Shown: piece by piece, positions 21,437-32,745 of the stretch
Numbering within the stretch: the stretch's first letter is position 1
Layout of the letters: the number at the start of each line of letters is the position of its first letter
Assembly: GCF_963678635.1 (NCBI RefSeq)
Contig: NC_087064.1
Coordinates: forward strand, 33,642,369-33,706,368
DNA length: 64,000 nt
Direction of reading: 5' to 3'
Source: Symsagittifera roscoffensis
Lineage: Eukaryota; Xenacoelomorpha; Acoela; Convolutidae
Notes under the pieces: generated by a model
The model's database searches: none
Told to the model about the DNA's origin: nothing
What the model saw: only the letters and a program-made list of their open reading frames with translations
Program-made: the position numbers and the translations under genes

Positions 21437-24432
21437 TGCCGCATGAGCAGACGATCTTGGTGTTGCAGTATGTCTTGCACAGACAGGTGGGTTTCTACAT
21501 CGGCCAGATATTCCTGCCCTCCACCCTCATCGTCTTTGTCTCATGGGTCACTTTCTACATCAACCCGTGAGTACTCATTGCTCTGTTTTGTTCAAAAAGA
21601 AAAATATATTTGCTCCTAAGCTTTGAAAATAAAAACAAATTTACAGAAAAGATCTATTGCAGCAGCTTAAACTACGAAGTTGGAGAGATAGAAAAAATAA
21701 CAGGCATGTTAACCGCCATCTGAGGGTCATTTAACCTTGGTATGATTCTAACATTATTTGAATGTAACAAATTGAGAAGAAAAATACAAAAAATTCTTTG
21801 TTCCTGAAGAGTTTTTGATGATTTTTGTAACGTTTTTAAGAACGTGATAAGTTGAGTACAATAAATGAATATCAATCCTTGAGTCTGCGTACCGGAAGAA
21901 GACAAAAAAAAGTTAACAGCAGTCATAAACCTGCTTAAAACTTTGATCTTGCAATTTTTCTTGTCAGCAAAAAAAAACTCCGGCAAAAATAACCTCAACT
22001 TTGCTTGACAAGTTTTTCATCAAGTTTTCACTGCTGTTAATCAGACCCCACAGTCCAGCGCAACCTCAATTGCAAATATATCATGGATGGAAAATTAGGT
22101 GGACGCTCTCCATTTTCTAGCGGACAAAAAAATCTTTTAGAAAACAAAAACATACTTCTCCCATATTATATCTGTCATAAATGATTTTTTTTTTACAAAT
22201 TACCCGTCTTAATTTAGAAACTCTATAAAATATTCATTTAAATCGCCTTCGAACACTATCAAAAGCAAATACAAAATCTGGATATGGACAAAAATCAAGG
22301 CATATCTTCCGGTTATCTGTTTACATTTCCTCTGGAATGGCAGCCAAAAAGCATTCTTATGCGGTTTTACCTGTTAATTTATCACAAATAATAAACAACT
22401 AAATCTGAAGTACTTCGTTGTTCCAACTATTGAAAATGGAGAGGAACTTTATATTTTGGTGTTTTAGTTTTTTTTCTTATTTTGTTTTCCACGCAAAATC
22501 ATCGTAATGGGTCAAATGACATATCATATTAACACTTTTCAGTCGTGATTCGAACATAAAAAATTTTTTCAGTGTCAATCAAAAACCGGTTTGAAATTTT
22601 TGATTTTTGTTGTAATTTTGAGCTAGTAAGGTGACCGTGTAGGCTTACAATAGCTTATTTAAGCTTGATTTAAGCCGTGAAAACTTAGTTTTACTCAAAT
22701 AAGAGCAGCTGAGTCTTTTAGCGCAATTTTGGGAATCAAAAACTTGAAAATACAAAAAATACAAAAAAATTTTACTGTTCAGATCCTTTTATCACAAAAT
22801 GTTGAAAAAAAACTACACCAATTTAAAAAAAAATTTGTATTTTTCAAGTCTGTGGTCGGAACATTCTGTGATGCTAGCACAGTAACCGGCTATCCTTGTC
22901 TTTTTCCGTTTTTTTTGTTTTCCACGCAAAATCAGGTACCACAAATAATCATCGGACTGGGTTGAATGATATAGCATATTAAAGCCCTTTCAGTCGTGAT
23001 TCGAACCACATTAAAAAATTTCAAAGTTTTTGATTTTTCGTCATATTTCGAGCGAATAAAGCGAGCGAGCAGTCTTATTTTAATTGCTCAAAAGCTTACA
23101 CTAGCTTATTTTGAAACGTACAAATTTATCTTTACTTGAATAACGTTAGTTTACTATGAGTATTTTAGCGCCTTTTTGGAAGCAAAACTTTCAAAATTTC
23201 AAAAAACTGCTAACATTTTTCGAAGATTCTCTTTTGATTTTTTTTTTCGTTTTTCTAGTTATTTGTCTATAAAAATTGTTTTTCATTTTGCTTATCTTAC
23301 TATGACTGTCAAATATACCTAATCCCTAGTTTTTTGTTCAGCTCCTTGCATCACTCCACGCCGAAAAAAAGGGCGCTAGTTCGGAAAAACTTTGAATTTT
23401 TTTAAGAGTATTATAGTCGGAACATTCTGTGCTACTTGCATAGTAACCGGCTATCCTTATTTTTGGCTTCATTGAGCAAACCAAAATTCAGGTATTCGAT
23501 ACAAAAAAGCTAATTGAGGAATGGTTGGAGCTTTTAATCTTAGTTGGAAAGATTAAGATGTAATAACGAAGATAGTTTCCTGAGCCAGCTACTCAAGGGT
23601 CCCCTTTTAGCATACCATCGATAAAATCTCCTTCCTACTTTTAAACTAAAGGCAAACTATAGACCTAATCAGATTTTAAAATAGATGCCATTTCGAATGT
23701 TTTTCAGTGGAGTGGTTCCGGCACGTGCCTCAGTTGGCATAACTTGCGTGTTGACCATGATGACTCTGACCACCAGCTGCATTGGCAGTCTGCCTACAAA
23801 CCTCATGTATACTCCTGTCGACATCTACTTGGGCGCTTGCTTCATGTTCGTGTTCGGAGCTCTCATCGAGTTTGCAATCGTCAATTTCTCCGAGACCAGC
23901 TACAAGGTGGGTGTGCTTCATTTGGCTATCATTTAGTATGAACACATTTTGTAAAGAGCATTAGAAGAGTTGAAATAACGAATTGCTCGACTTGCGATTT
24001 TTGTTTCAGCGCCGCAAGGATAGAGTTGAAAAACTTCGCAACAAAGCGATGGGAGCCAGCATTTTTCCCGCCAGCGGAGGGACCAACTCTCTCAAGGGCG
24101 AGGACCGAGATTCGTTCCAGTCACAAGTGACACCACTGAACAATAACAACAACGGGGCCGTCGTGAGTGCCGAGAACCGAGGATTCGCCGCGAAAAATGG
24201 CGCCATTCCAACAATTGAGATGCCAATGACCGATTTCGATGTGGAGGATAAGTCTTGCTGGGCTAATATTGCAGCGGATCCGATGGCCATCGACTACTTC
24301 AGTCGCTTCCTCTACCCAATCTGCTTCTTCATCTTCAATGTGATCTACTGGACTGCGACATTGACCTTGTCGAAATCTCGCAACGAGGAGATACTTCAGA
24401 ATGTCGAGATTGCTGCTCGAATCAACAACTAG
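21437..24432 (+). CDS. Cys-loop ligand-gated anion channel subunit, last three exons (5' partial)
   Basis: Exons 21437-21566, 23708-23906 and 24010-24432 (stop TAG) join in phase to 249 residues. Acceptors are gtgtttcag, ttttcag and ttgtttcag; donors are GTGAGT and GTGGGT. Exon 1 gives the end of the ligand-binding domain and TM1 (VGFYIGQIFLPSTLIVFVSW). Exon 2 gives TM2 and TM3, with PAR immediately before the pore helix (VPARASVGIT), the known hallmark of anion selectivity. Exon 3 encodes a cytoplasmic loop of about 90 residues and TM4, ending INN. The family includes glycine, GABA, glutamate, histamine and pH-gated chloride channels; these residues do not say which. The protein acts at the plasma membrane of neurons or muscle. 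Upstream exons for the signal peptide and Cys-loop domain were not found within 20 kb, so either introns are long or the gene is broken. Confidence 0.88.
22770..22905 (+). repeat. Dispersed repeat (ACCGGCTATCCTTG family), copy in intron
   Basis: Contains cagatccttttatcacaaa, then gtcggaacattctgtg and accggctatccttg. Related copies lie at about 23275-23462 and 26060-26248; a fragment lies at 21327-21372. Confidence 0.6.
23275..23462 (+). repeat. Dispersed repeat (ACCGGCTATCCTTG family), second intron copy
   Basis: Shares tactatgactgtcaaatat and cggaacattctgtgctact with the copy at 26060-26248. Confidence 0.6.
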
Positions 24433-25475
24433 AATAGAAACTCATGCTGCATACTTAGTAACAAAACTATTGTCCAACGCAAAAAAAATGAAAGTAGTTG
24501 CAACTAGGGCAATTTTTGGTCAACAATCCCACCCAATCATTTACTAGTTCACTTAACTGACATCCATCAGACTTTTTATTATAATTTTTCGAGAAATTGA
24601 AGATTGCTACTTCATTCAAAACTTTATCAAGTTAGGGCAATAATTTTGGTACTAACTGTATTCAAGTAGTGCCATGCACACAGAATAACTATCCAGAGCC
24701 GAGCCAACATCCATATATGATCATTTTGCAGAAAGAGGTGAACATTCATGATTATTGTTTGCGTATTATTAACAATCGGAAAAAAACTTGCCATCTTTCA
24801 ACCTAGAGGCGTTTCCAACAAATGATTTTTAGAAAAAAAACGTGCAGCAAAATCTTAAAATGTCCGAGCTATATAAATTGCATGTGTTGATTTGCTTTTT
24901 GTAAAATTTATGTTCGTAGCTTATCAAACCGCGTTTTGTTTCTAGTTTGTAATAATTATGTCATCGTTTCAAGCTTAGTTTTAGGAAATATCTGTCTGTT
25001 CATTTCCATGGGGCTCAAACTTGAATTTCCCAAAATCACGTCAATTGTCGATTAGTTTTTATCAATCATAGATTGGTTCGTTCGTTTTAGGGACCCCTAT
25101 ATATCTTATTATCGTCATACCGTCCTCATTTTTATATTTTCCCGGTCAAGAAAGATTAATCTGAAGTTCAGCCATTCACCTGAGCATTCTCATATTTCAT
25201 TCGACCTGTATAGCTTCATCACTCTATTTGTTCACGCACCTCGACAGGGTTCAATTAAACTGTTCGTTTCTATATTCAGAGTATTGTATATAGTTCTTGT
25301 TGTATTGTGATAGTAGTAAAGTATTATTTTTAGAAAAATATTTTTGAAAAATAATCAGAAAAATGTCTCGATTCTTTCCAATCTCAAACGTGCTGTGTTA
25401 TATACATCTATTTTCAATGTCGATTTATTGTGAAGTTTCTTTCAATGTGATAAATAAAAGCATGACCAAAATTGT
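24433..25475 (+). other. 3' untranslated region of the channel gene
   Basis: Non-coding AT-rich sequence between the TAG and a canonical polyadenylation signal about 1 kb downstream. No better signal followed by a T/GT-rich region was seen earlier. Confidence 0.5.
25453..25458 (+). promoter_or_regulatory. Polyadenylation signal AATAAA for the channel gene
   Basis: AATAAA followed within 25 bases by a T-rich stretch (attgtttctttct), the expected arrangement for cleavage. Confidence 0.5.
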
Positions 25476-27533
25476 TTCTTTCTAACTCCACTACAATTTA
25501 CTGGAACACGAAGATGGACTCTGAATATGAACATGTTTGAGTTTCTCACAAAGGCTGAAAAAGTTAGGATACAATTTTTGGCTGCTGAATTCTATTTTTT
25601 TAAGCTCGCTCTTCTGGAAGAAAAAAAAGACTTCATTTATGACAATCAAATCAAGGGCAATTAAAACGGATTTTCTTAGATATTTTTATGTCAAATATAA
25701 TGATTTTCTGAGCTCAACGATGAAAAGGGCCTATTTTGGCAAATAGCGCTGCAGGCAATAATTTGAAAATCAAGCAAAATATCCTGTTTTCGGGCAACTT
25801 TTGAAAAGATTTGAACACAGGAATTTGCTTTTTCGGCGCGGGTTTTTCCCCTTTTAAAATTAGTTAAAATGGTGCCATCGGTAGAAATTGGGCTAGTCGG
25901 CCGAAAATGGGGGTCTCGTAAAACAGAACTTTTGAATAGTGACCGCTCAAAATTCCGAGAAAAGCGGTTGAACTCCAGTAAAATTATTTTTTCGAATTTT
26001 TTGACGCCATCTTCGTAATAATTAAAAAAAAATTTTTGTCTTTTTTCGACTTGAAACGTTGCCGATTTGCCTATTCACTATGACCGTCGAATATGCCTAA
26101 ACTCTCGGTTTTCGTCAGATCCTTTTATCACACGACTCTCAAAAAAACAACTATTTTGAAAAAAAAAACATGAAAAAGCGTTTGTATTTTTTTAAGATTA
26201 TGGTCCGAACATTTTGTGCTACTTGCGCAGACACCGGCTATCCTTGTTCAACTATATATTTATTGTTTATTGCATTCTAATATTTAGATGGAAACGTGCC
26301 CCAAATATTCGCAAAAATTATGGGAACAAATAAAGTAGAAGCCTATCAGAAAATTTAGGACAGAGGCCTACATTCAATAAATCTTTATAACTTTTAGGAA
26401 ATTGGAACAGTAAAACTGATATTTAAAAAATTATCAAACAATTACCACAAAAACAGGTTACAGAAAAACTACTAAAACCTTGAAAGTTATGAAATGAACG
26501 CAATTACGTCCTTCTCAGTATTTAGAAAGTTCATACACAAAGGAAGAAACAAAGATTAAAACGCATAGATAAGAGAAGCTCAGAAAAAAAAATTAAAAGC
26601 GAAACAAATCACCAGGCAAAGGCGCCGACGAAAACTCTAAAGACAAGGCTGACAAAAAACTAATGTACTTCTGAAATATATTTTGAAACTTTAGCTCTAG
26701 ATACAAAACCATCGCATTCAGAAACATAATTAGATAATATAAGACAACCGTGATAAAAGTTGAAGATGACCAAATTCTGTCATTCTAGTATGAACGTTCT
26801 TCGCGAGAAAAAATTTCCAATAGGCAAAATATATGTATTCGATGATTACACGTTTTTACAACCTTACACCAGGTAAATCAAGGCACCTTATCGTTCTTTT
26901 GTGTTTTGCCACACACTTTGTCATGGTCTCATACTTATCAAGCAACTTCTAAGCGAACCATAATATTTAGGATAACACTAGGCCTCTCTAAACCTAGGTA
27001 TCATCAAGGTGATCGTTTTTGGATGAAAGTTAAGAAAAGCACAATAATTAGACATATTTCGGAGCGGAGCGCGAACGAACAAAAAATTTTGTCATAAAAT
27101 GGCAAGATAGCGTCTTTTTAGTGTTTTTGAAAAACTCAGAAAACCAATTTGGCCGACACATAAAAAAGTCAAAACTTTTTAAAAATCTACATGTCCGCGC
27201 GAAATTCTATTTCCGCCCCTAGGTAAAACATAACTATAATCACCGCCGAGTATTAGTTGTAACAATTCTGGCTGAGCGAAACAAAACTCTGTCAGAAAAG
27301 TGATGGTGGCGTAATATTTAGAATTGCGCAACAAAACAATTATAATAACCATTGGATAAGTAATGAGTTTATCAAATTATCCCGAAAAATTCAAGATAAT
27401 AAATGATTAAACAACACTTGGAAAAAACCTCGAAATCAATACATTTCACATGAGTATTCATCCAATCAAGGAAATTTTCAAAATAATTATCTGTGTCTAT
27501 ATGAAAAGAGTCTTGACTGAGTATTTGATTGTT
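25476..27533. other. Intergenic region between two convergent genes, no gene seen
   Basis: The channel gene ends on plus and the PHRF1-like gene ends on minus, so this holds both 3' flanks. Contains one dispersed repeat copy (26060-26248); 27080-27200 resembles 7440-7500. No open frame of interest. A clear minus-strand AATAAA close to the PHRF1-like stop was not found. Confidence 0.55.
26060..26248 (+). repeat. Dispersed repeat (ACCGGCTATCCTTG family), intergenic copy
   Basis: Contains cactatgaccgtcgaatatg, cagatccttttatcacac and cggctatccttgttc, collinear with the two intron copies. Confidence 0.6.
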
Positions 27534-30500
27534 TCAAAAATCATCAGGGTCCATTCCCAATTTTGACCCTTTACTTCTCTTTGTCTTGTAATGATCCACA
27601 TACGCATCGACTAGTTTTCCTATCTTCTCTTCTTTCAGATCAGAGCTGCTGCTTCCTCGTTTCACGACTTTGTTCACTGACTTTCTCATTATATCTTTGT
27701 ACTCATCCTTAGTGATAACTTTTTTCTTGAAATGTGGCATTAGAAGACCTTTAATGACGTCAGCAACTTTCGATTGCAGTTCTGACCTGTCGTTTAACTT
27801 CTTTTTTAACTGCATTTCATTGGCTGACGACTCGATTTCCGAGTTCTTCTCGTCCTCTGAATCAATTTTTGGTATCACAGGTTTAACCCATGGCTTCTGT
27901 TTCCGCGGCTTTGTTTCCGCTTTCTGAACATCGTCAGATCCATCCATAAAGGGAATAGGAGGAGACGTCACACTTCTCATCAACTGCCCGAGGAATGGGA
28001 CCGATTCCTTCTCGGGTTTTGCTTCCACTCTCGGGGACACAACCGAATCTTCCATCTCAACTAACTCGGGCGAAGAGTTTTGACTTGGAAAGGAAAGATT
28101 TCCTCCGAAAATTTGCTGCAATGGTTTCTGGCTCTGTGCTGGCATATGCTGTTGATTACCAAAATGCGACTCCAAAATACTATTAATCATCGGCATATTG
28201 GATTGAACTTTAGCTATTGAAATGGGAGAAACACTGGAGCCTGTGTTTCGGTTTCGAGCAGGCGTTTCCGGGGTAGAATCGCGCATTTGTTGAGGCGAAT
28301 TCGGGAACACAGCGCCTGCGTTAGAATTTGCAGCATTCAATGAAGCCACTGATTGCATCAGCTTGTTTGATTCTATCTGTCTCAACAGCGCAGCCACATT
28401 AGGCTGAGCATTTACATCTTGTTGAGAATTTTGTTGACTTTGTAGTAAATTTGCCTGACTGTTTATAAGTTCTTGAACGTTGCTAAGTGACTGCGCATTT
28501 TGAGCAGCAGCTGATGTATTTGCAAGTGAACTTGCGAATTGTTGCAGAACATTGGGATCAATTGTATTGGGAGGGGCACTTAACGGTCCCACGTTATTAG
28601 GGCCGTTTCCGAGTGGAAATTGCAAGCGAGCGTTCAGCATGTTCTGAGGCGTGTTCATCGCACCCGAAAAGGGAGGGTTAGGGAAAGATACGTTTCCTTG
28701 CAATTGGTTTGGCAAGGAGGTTCGAGTTAAATCGAACTGAGCGAAAAATGGGTTGGGCATAGGTTGAGCATTTGGACCTGCATTGAAAGGTGGGCCACTA
28801 TTAGGATGCATGGGTCCGGGGAAACGTGGACTGAAACCCTGTCTTGGGGGTCTTGGGAACCTATTGCTGCCAATGGGAGTGAAACTGTTTTGAAATCTCG
28901 GCCTTTCATCTTCGAAAGAGGGGGGACCGAAACCTCCATAATTTCTAGGTTGGAATCTCCCGTTGAAGTCATCCAATGGATTATCCAGGATTGGAAGATG
29001 TCCTTGAACCTCGGGGACCGTTTCGCTTGACTGCTCATCTTTTGTTGGCGTAAGTTGCTGTTTGTCAGCAGAGGCCGATGGCTGCATTGCAATGTTCAAT
29101 TCTACAGGAACGGCATTAGATCCTGATGTCATCGAGTCGGCATTTCGTTCATAATCTCCTCTACGTCTATCGTCATCATACCGATTCGACCTGCGATCAT
29201 CTCTTTCGTGCCTTGAATCGCGACTTCTGTAGTCATTCCTTGAAGAGCGTCTGTCGTCGTGACGACTATGCCTATCTGAGTCGTACCTTTTGCGAGATCT
29301 GCTGCGACTTCGTCGTGACCTGTGGCGATCGTGATCTCTGTCTCTACCACGACTACCTCGTCTGTCCCGGCTGCGTTTAGTATCTCCATCATCCGAGCGT
29401 TTTTTAGAAGAGCTTCTTTCTCGACGCCGTTTCCGGCTGTCTGAGCTTTTACTTCTTGATCGACGCCTCGATTCTTTATCCGTTGATTCTTTGCTTATTT
29501 CCTTGCTTCCAGATCGACCAGAAGACCGTTCTCTTTTCATCGATATGTCTTCAGCTTCAGTTTTTTCAGCTTCCAATGGCTTTGATATATTACTATCAGA
29601 AGGGTCGAAGCTTGGTTCTTTCGATTCAATATTTGATGCAGTCATTTCGGGAGGAGCGGAGTTTTGTGGTTTAAAAAAATTGTCGTTGATCATTTCGGTA
29701 GCACCTGCGACATTTTTCTCTATGTCACTAACATTCAGATGCTCGTTTGTATTTTCAAAAGCTTGATCAAAAAGAACTTGACTGTTATCTGGTCCTTGGA
29801 ATTCTCGCCTTGGTTCATCACCCCATCGAGAAATCCGTGGCTCCCCGCGGGGTCCGCCTCTCAGACCTCCTCTGTCGTTAGCAAATCGACCGAAACCACC
29901 TCTTCCTCCTCGATCAGGGAACCCACGTCCTCGGTCTGGAAACCCGCGATTATTTCTATCAGATTCAAATCTCGCTCCTCGCTGGCCAAAACTTCCACCT
30001 CTGCTATTGTCATGCCAGCCTCGGCTACTATAATCAAAGCGGCCGTGATACCTTTCGTGAGTCCTGGCATCAAAACCCCTTGCATCATTTTCGCGGTTTC
30101 CGAAACCTGAATTCTCCGGATTCTCATGAGCACGAACTATGTTTGAATTCATGTTAAATTGGACCGGCAAACCAAATTGTGCCAGCTCCTCGGCTGACGG
30201 CTCCTCGACTGCAATATCTGAGAGTGAAAGTCTTGACGAATCTTTGTTCGATTTCTTCGGTATTTCATATCCTTTAAACTGATTTGGATTATTTCCAGTG
30301 TAGTTAGGCGAGTTTGAAGACTCGTTATTGCTCGCGGAAACCGGTTTGAATGGTGGAGGCGCTGCTAGAGGTGGAGTCGCCGTGGACTTTTTCAGCTCTT
30401 CTTCTTTCCGCTTCCTACATTTCGGACACGCCCAATCGCCTTCGGGTACTTCAAACAAAGGCGGGTCCAAACACGCCATATGGTACCCCTTGTTACAGCT

Positions 30501-32501
30501 AATTTCGTCGCAAAGCAACATGGTCGCCTCATCGTGATTGCATTCACAAATTTCACATGTAGTGTCTTCGAACTTTTGCACGACGTCTTTTTGTAGACCA
30601 GCAGACGGCCGGGCTGTCTGGTCATTGTGACCATGCTCTTCAAGTTCACCTGCAGCGGTCGGCAGATTTTCTGTCTCACTTGACGCAATAAGTTCAGCTG
30701 GTTCGTTATTTGAATATACCCCGGGTAATTCCACTTGAGAGACGTTTTCTTTATTATTCAGGTCATTTGTGTCAAAATATTGGGGTTTGGTTGGAGCTGA
30801 ATCATTAGGCGCAATTGAAACTTGATTGCTGTCGGTTTCAGTATCAACAAGACCTTCAGCAACGGCCGAATCAGATTCCAAAGGATGTTCGACTGGGGAC
30901 TCTAATGATGATTGAAAATTGCTTGATTCTTGGGAGTTTGCCTCCTCGGCACAATCCACATTGGGCGAAACTTCAGGGCTGTTCTGATTTTCGCTCTTAA
31001 CAATGCTTTGTTCAAACTCACTAGCAACAGATCGTGGTTTCAATGAAAGCATGGCATCTATTGGTGGTTCAATCGACATTTGATTGTTCTCATTGGCATC
31101 AGCGAACTCTGTTGTACTTCGCATATGTTTTCCGTCTTCCTCTGAAGTTTCAATTGTGTTTTCATCAGATTTTTCGGATGGCTGCTCTTCTTCCTGCTTA
31201 GGGTCGTCTGCTTGATCTAAGGAGGTCGACGTATCAATGACTTCTCCGGTTCCATTCTCGTTGCCATCGAAAGTCGGATCTTCTGAACCCATTGGATTTT
31301 CTTCTCTTACTCCACTTGGCTCAATCATGAATGTTTCTGAAAAATAAGAATTCCCAAGAAAACCAATTTTAGAACTCACACTCCCATTTCGAACTGACGG
31401 ATCAATTCCTTGAGTTGTAACACCAAATCTCTTATCTAATAAATTTCTGCCTTTTCTTTCATCAGGCTTCGGTTTAATCGATCCATCGATTCCGATAGTT
31501 AGTTTATGATCAGGCATTACTAACATATCTTGTTGGCGCATTATTGATTTGAGCAAATCAGTAGGCGGATTAACCGTCTTTTTAGACGTGCTCATCGGAT
31601 GACAAGGTACCGCCGCTTCTTCCTCAATAGCAACTGGCGCACAATTAGAACCAGTTATATCCAACTTATTAAATCTAGTACATCCTGAAGAAGTACTGGG
31701 CGCAACTACTTCGAACTTTGACAGTCCAGGTGTATCCCTGACCTTTACTAAACCAAGACTTTTCGTTAAACTTCGTCGAGTTTGAACGGAGGACCTCTGT
31801 TGTTCCTCAGATTTGGATTCGAAACCTTGCAAGAGCTGGTATCTTGAGTATTTGGCCCGTTTATGTCTGTTCGATCCATGTGTTGCTTCAGCATCTTCAT
31901 CAGAATCGTAAGCGAATTCCCTGGAAACCTGAATATATTGCCTTATTCTCTCAACAAATCGTGTGCGAGGCACAGTTCTGCGACTGCGTCTTCTAGGTGA
32001 TCTGGATTCGTGATTTACAAGATATGAGGGCCGAGATGATGGACCCGGTTCTGATGGAGATACAATTACTGGACTAGAACTGGACGGTAAATTACTTTGG
32101 CATGAGTCACAATACCACTCATTTATCGGTACTTCTTCTAGAGGAGGATTCAGACAAAAACAGTGAAATCCCTTGTCACAACCGTCGCACAAAAGTAAGA
32201 GGTTTTCATCCTGAGTTCCACGGCATATACCACAAAAAATGTTGTCGACGAAGGACGATCCAATTTCAATGTCACCTCCCGAGGATGTATTAACATTCAA
32301 AACGTCTTTTGTTAATCCCTCTAGATCTTTCACGGCGATATAAGAAAAAGCGAGCCGGTCTACAGGACAATTTGAAGAACATTTTGACCATGCTGTAATG
32401 CAATCTGAACAAAAAGCATGCGCGCATGAATTAGGCAAACCAATGCTGTCGGCTTCTGCGAGAGATTCCAAGCAAATTGGACAAAATAGATCCAAATCCA
32501 T
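27534..32501 (-). CDS. PHRF1: PHRF1-like RING/PHD/RS/SRI protein, intronless coding region
   Basis: 1655 residues from the ATG at 32501; the frame is closed by a TAA upstream. An N-terminal RING (Cys7, Cys10, Cys26, His28, Cys31, Cys34) ends in CPVDR, where Asp takes the last ligand place as in PHRF1 proteins. PHD1 follows at about residues 90-135 (LLLLCDGCDKGFHCFC), then a long acidic Ser/Glu-rich region. A second PHD lies at about 645-692 (MLLCDEISCNKGYHMAC). Then come an RGG-rich stretch (about 800-890), an RS/basic region (about 990-1125), a Pro/Asn/Gln-rich region, and a C-terminal SRI-like helical domain (about 1567-1652) of the kind that binds the phosphorylated RNA polymerase II CTD. 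Known role of the family: a nuclear E3 ligase linked to transcription and H3K36 methylation. Length matches vertebrate PHRF1. The second PHD is unusual for the family. Plus-strand ORFs within it are shadows. Confidence 0.9.
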   Translation of the reverse strand: MDLDLFCPICLESLAEADSIGLPNSCAHAFCSDCITAWSKCSSNCPVDRLAFSYIAVKDLEGLTKDVLNVNTSSGGDIEIGSSFVDNIFCGICRGTQDENLLLLCDGCDKGFHCFCLNPPLEEVPINEWYCDSCQSNLPSSSSPVIVSPSEPGPSSRPSYLVNHESRSPRRRSRRTVPRTRFVERIRQYIQVSREFAYDSDEDAEATHGSNRHKRAKYSRYQLLQGFESKSEEQQRSSVQTRRSLTKSLGLVKVRDTPGLSKFEVVAPSTSSGCTRFNKLDITGSNCAPVAIEEEAAVPCHPMSTSKKTVNPPTDLLKSIMRQQDMLVMPDHKLTIGIDGSIKPKPDERKGRNLLDKRFGVTTQGIDPSVRNGSVSSKIGFLGNSYFSETFMIEPSGVREENPMGSEDPTFDGNENGTGEVIDTSTSLDQADDPKQEEEQPSEKSDENTIETSEEDGKHMRSTTEFADANENNQMSIEPPIDAMLSLKPRSVASEFEQSIVKSENQNSPEVSPNVDCAEEANSQESSNFQSSLESPVEHPLESDSAVAEGLVDTETDSNQVSIAPNDSAPTKPQYFDTNDLNNKENVSQVELPGVYSNNEPAELIASSETENLPTAAGELEEHGHNDQTARPSAGLQKDVVQKFEDTTCEICECNHDEATMLLCDEISCNKGYHMACLDPPLFEVPEGDWACPKCRKRKEEELKKSTATPPLAAPPPFKPVSASNNESSNSPNYTGNNPNQFKGYEIPKKSNKDSSRLSLSDIAVEEPSAEELAQFGLPVQFNMNSNIVRAHENPENSGFGNRENDARGFDARTHERYHGRFDYSSRGWHDNSRGGSFGQRGARFESDRNNRGFPDRGRGFPDRGGRGGFGRFANDRGGLRGGPRGEPRISRWGDEPRREFQGPDNSQVLFDQAFENTNEHLNVSDIEKNVAGATEMINDNFFKPQNSAPPEMTASNIESKEPSFDPSDSNISKPLEAEKTEAEDISMKRERSSGRSGSKEISKESTDKESRRRSRSKSSDSRKRRRERSSSKKRSDDGDTKRSRDRRGSRGRDRDHDRHRSRRSRSRSRKRYDSDRHSRHDDRRSSRNDYRSRDSRHERDDRRSNRYDDDRRRGDYERNADSMTSGSNAVPVELNIAMQPSASADKQQLTPTKDEQSSETVPEVQGHLPILDNPLDDFNGRFQPRNYGGFGPPSFEDERPRFQNSFTPIGSNRFPRPPRQGFSPRFPGPMHPNSGPPFNAGPNAQPMPNPFFAQFDLTRTSLPNQLQGNVSFPNPPFSGAMNTPQNMLNARLQFPLGNGPNNVGPLSAPPNTIDPNVLQQFASSLANTSAAAQNAQSLSNVQELINSQANLLQSQQNSQQDVNAQPNVAALLRQIESNKLMQSVASLNAANSNAGAVFPNSPQQMRDSTPETPARNRNTGSSVSPISIAKVQSNMPMINSILESHFGNQQHMPAQSQKPLQQIFGGNLSFPSQNSSPELVEMEDSVVSPRVEAKPEKESVPFLGQLMRSVTSPPIPFMDGSDDVQKAETKPRKQKPWVKPVIPKIDSEDEKNSEIESSANEMQLKKKLNDRSELQSKVADVIKGLLMPHFKKKVITKDEYKDIMRKSVNKVVKRGSSSSDLKEEKIGKLVDAYVDHYKTKRSKGSKLGMDPDDF

Positions 32502-32558
32502 TGACTTGAAGCAGGCTCTTAAGATCAAAACATCGTCCGGTAATTATCTTTAAGTTCA

Positions 32559-32564
32559 TCTGAA
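32559..32564 (-). promoter_or_regulatory. Probable splice acceptor in the 5' UTR of the PHRF1-like gene
   Basis: On the minus strand, gttcattttcag precedes 32559, 58 bases before the start ATG. The sequence between is not open in the PHRF1 frame, so this would be the 5' end of the coding exon carrying short 5' UTR. No donor or first exon was identified. Confidence 0.4.
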
Positions 32565-32654
32565 AATGAACAAATCATACTTATTTGTACCCTACAATAC
32601 CAGACAATATTTAGCAGTCTATGCTCAAATTGAAAAAGTTTTTGCCTTAATAGA

Positions 32655-32745
32655 ATTTCTGACCAGTGAAGACCAAAACCGTAAAATGCTTTATCCCAAC
32701 CGTCGCACAAAAAAAAAAGGTTTTCATCCTGCGTAAAAACTCGTC
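32655..32745 (-). pseudogene. Decayed duplicate of the PHRF1-like PHD1 segment
   Basis: About 65 bases (32671-32735) align with 32153-32212 inside the PHRF1-like gene, including ccgtcgcacaaaa and ggttttcatcctg. Translated on minus, the segment keeps TQDEN and LCDG, but zinc-ligand positions are lost (CDGC becomes CDGW; the HCFC segment becomes YGFG). It is therefore a non-functional partial copy lying between the gene's start and the LINE array. Confidence 0.7.

Larger units (their letters stand above)
21567..23707 (+). other. Intron of 2.1 kb with repeat copies
   Basis: GTGAGT to TTTTCAG intron of the channel gene. It holds two copies of the ACCGGCTATCCTTG dispersed repeat and a pair of segments containing cagtcgtgattcgaac (about 22543 and 22992). 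Confidence 0.8.
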
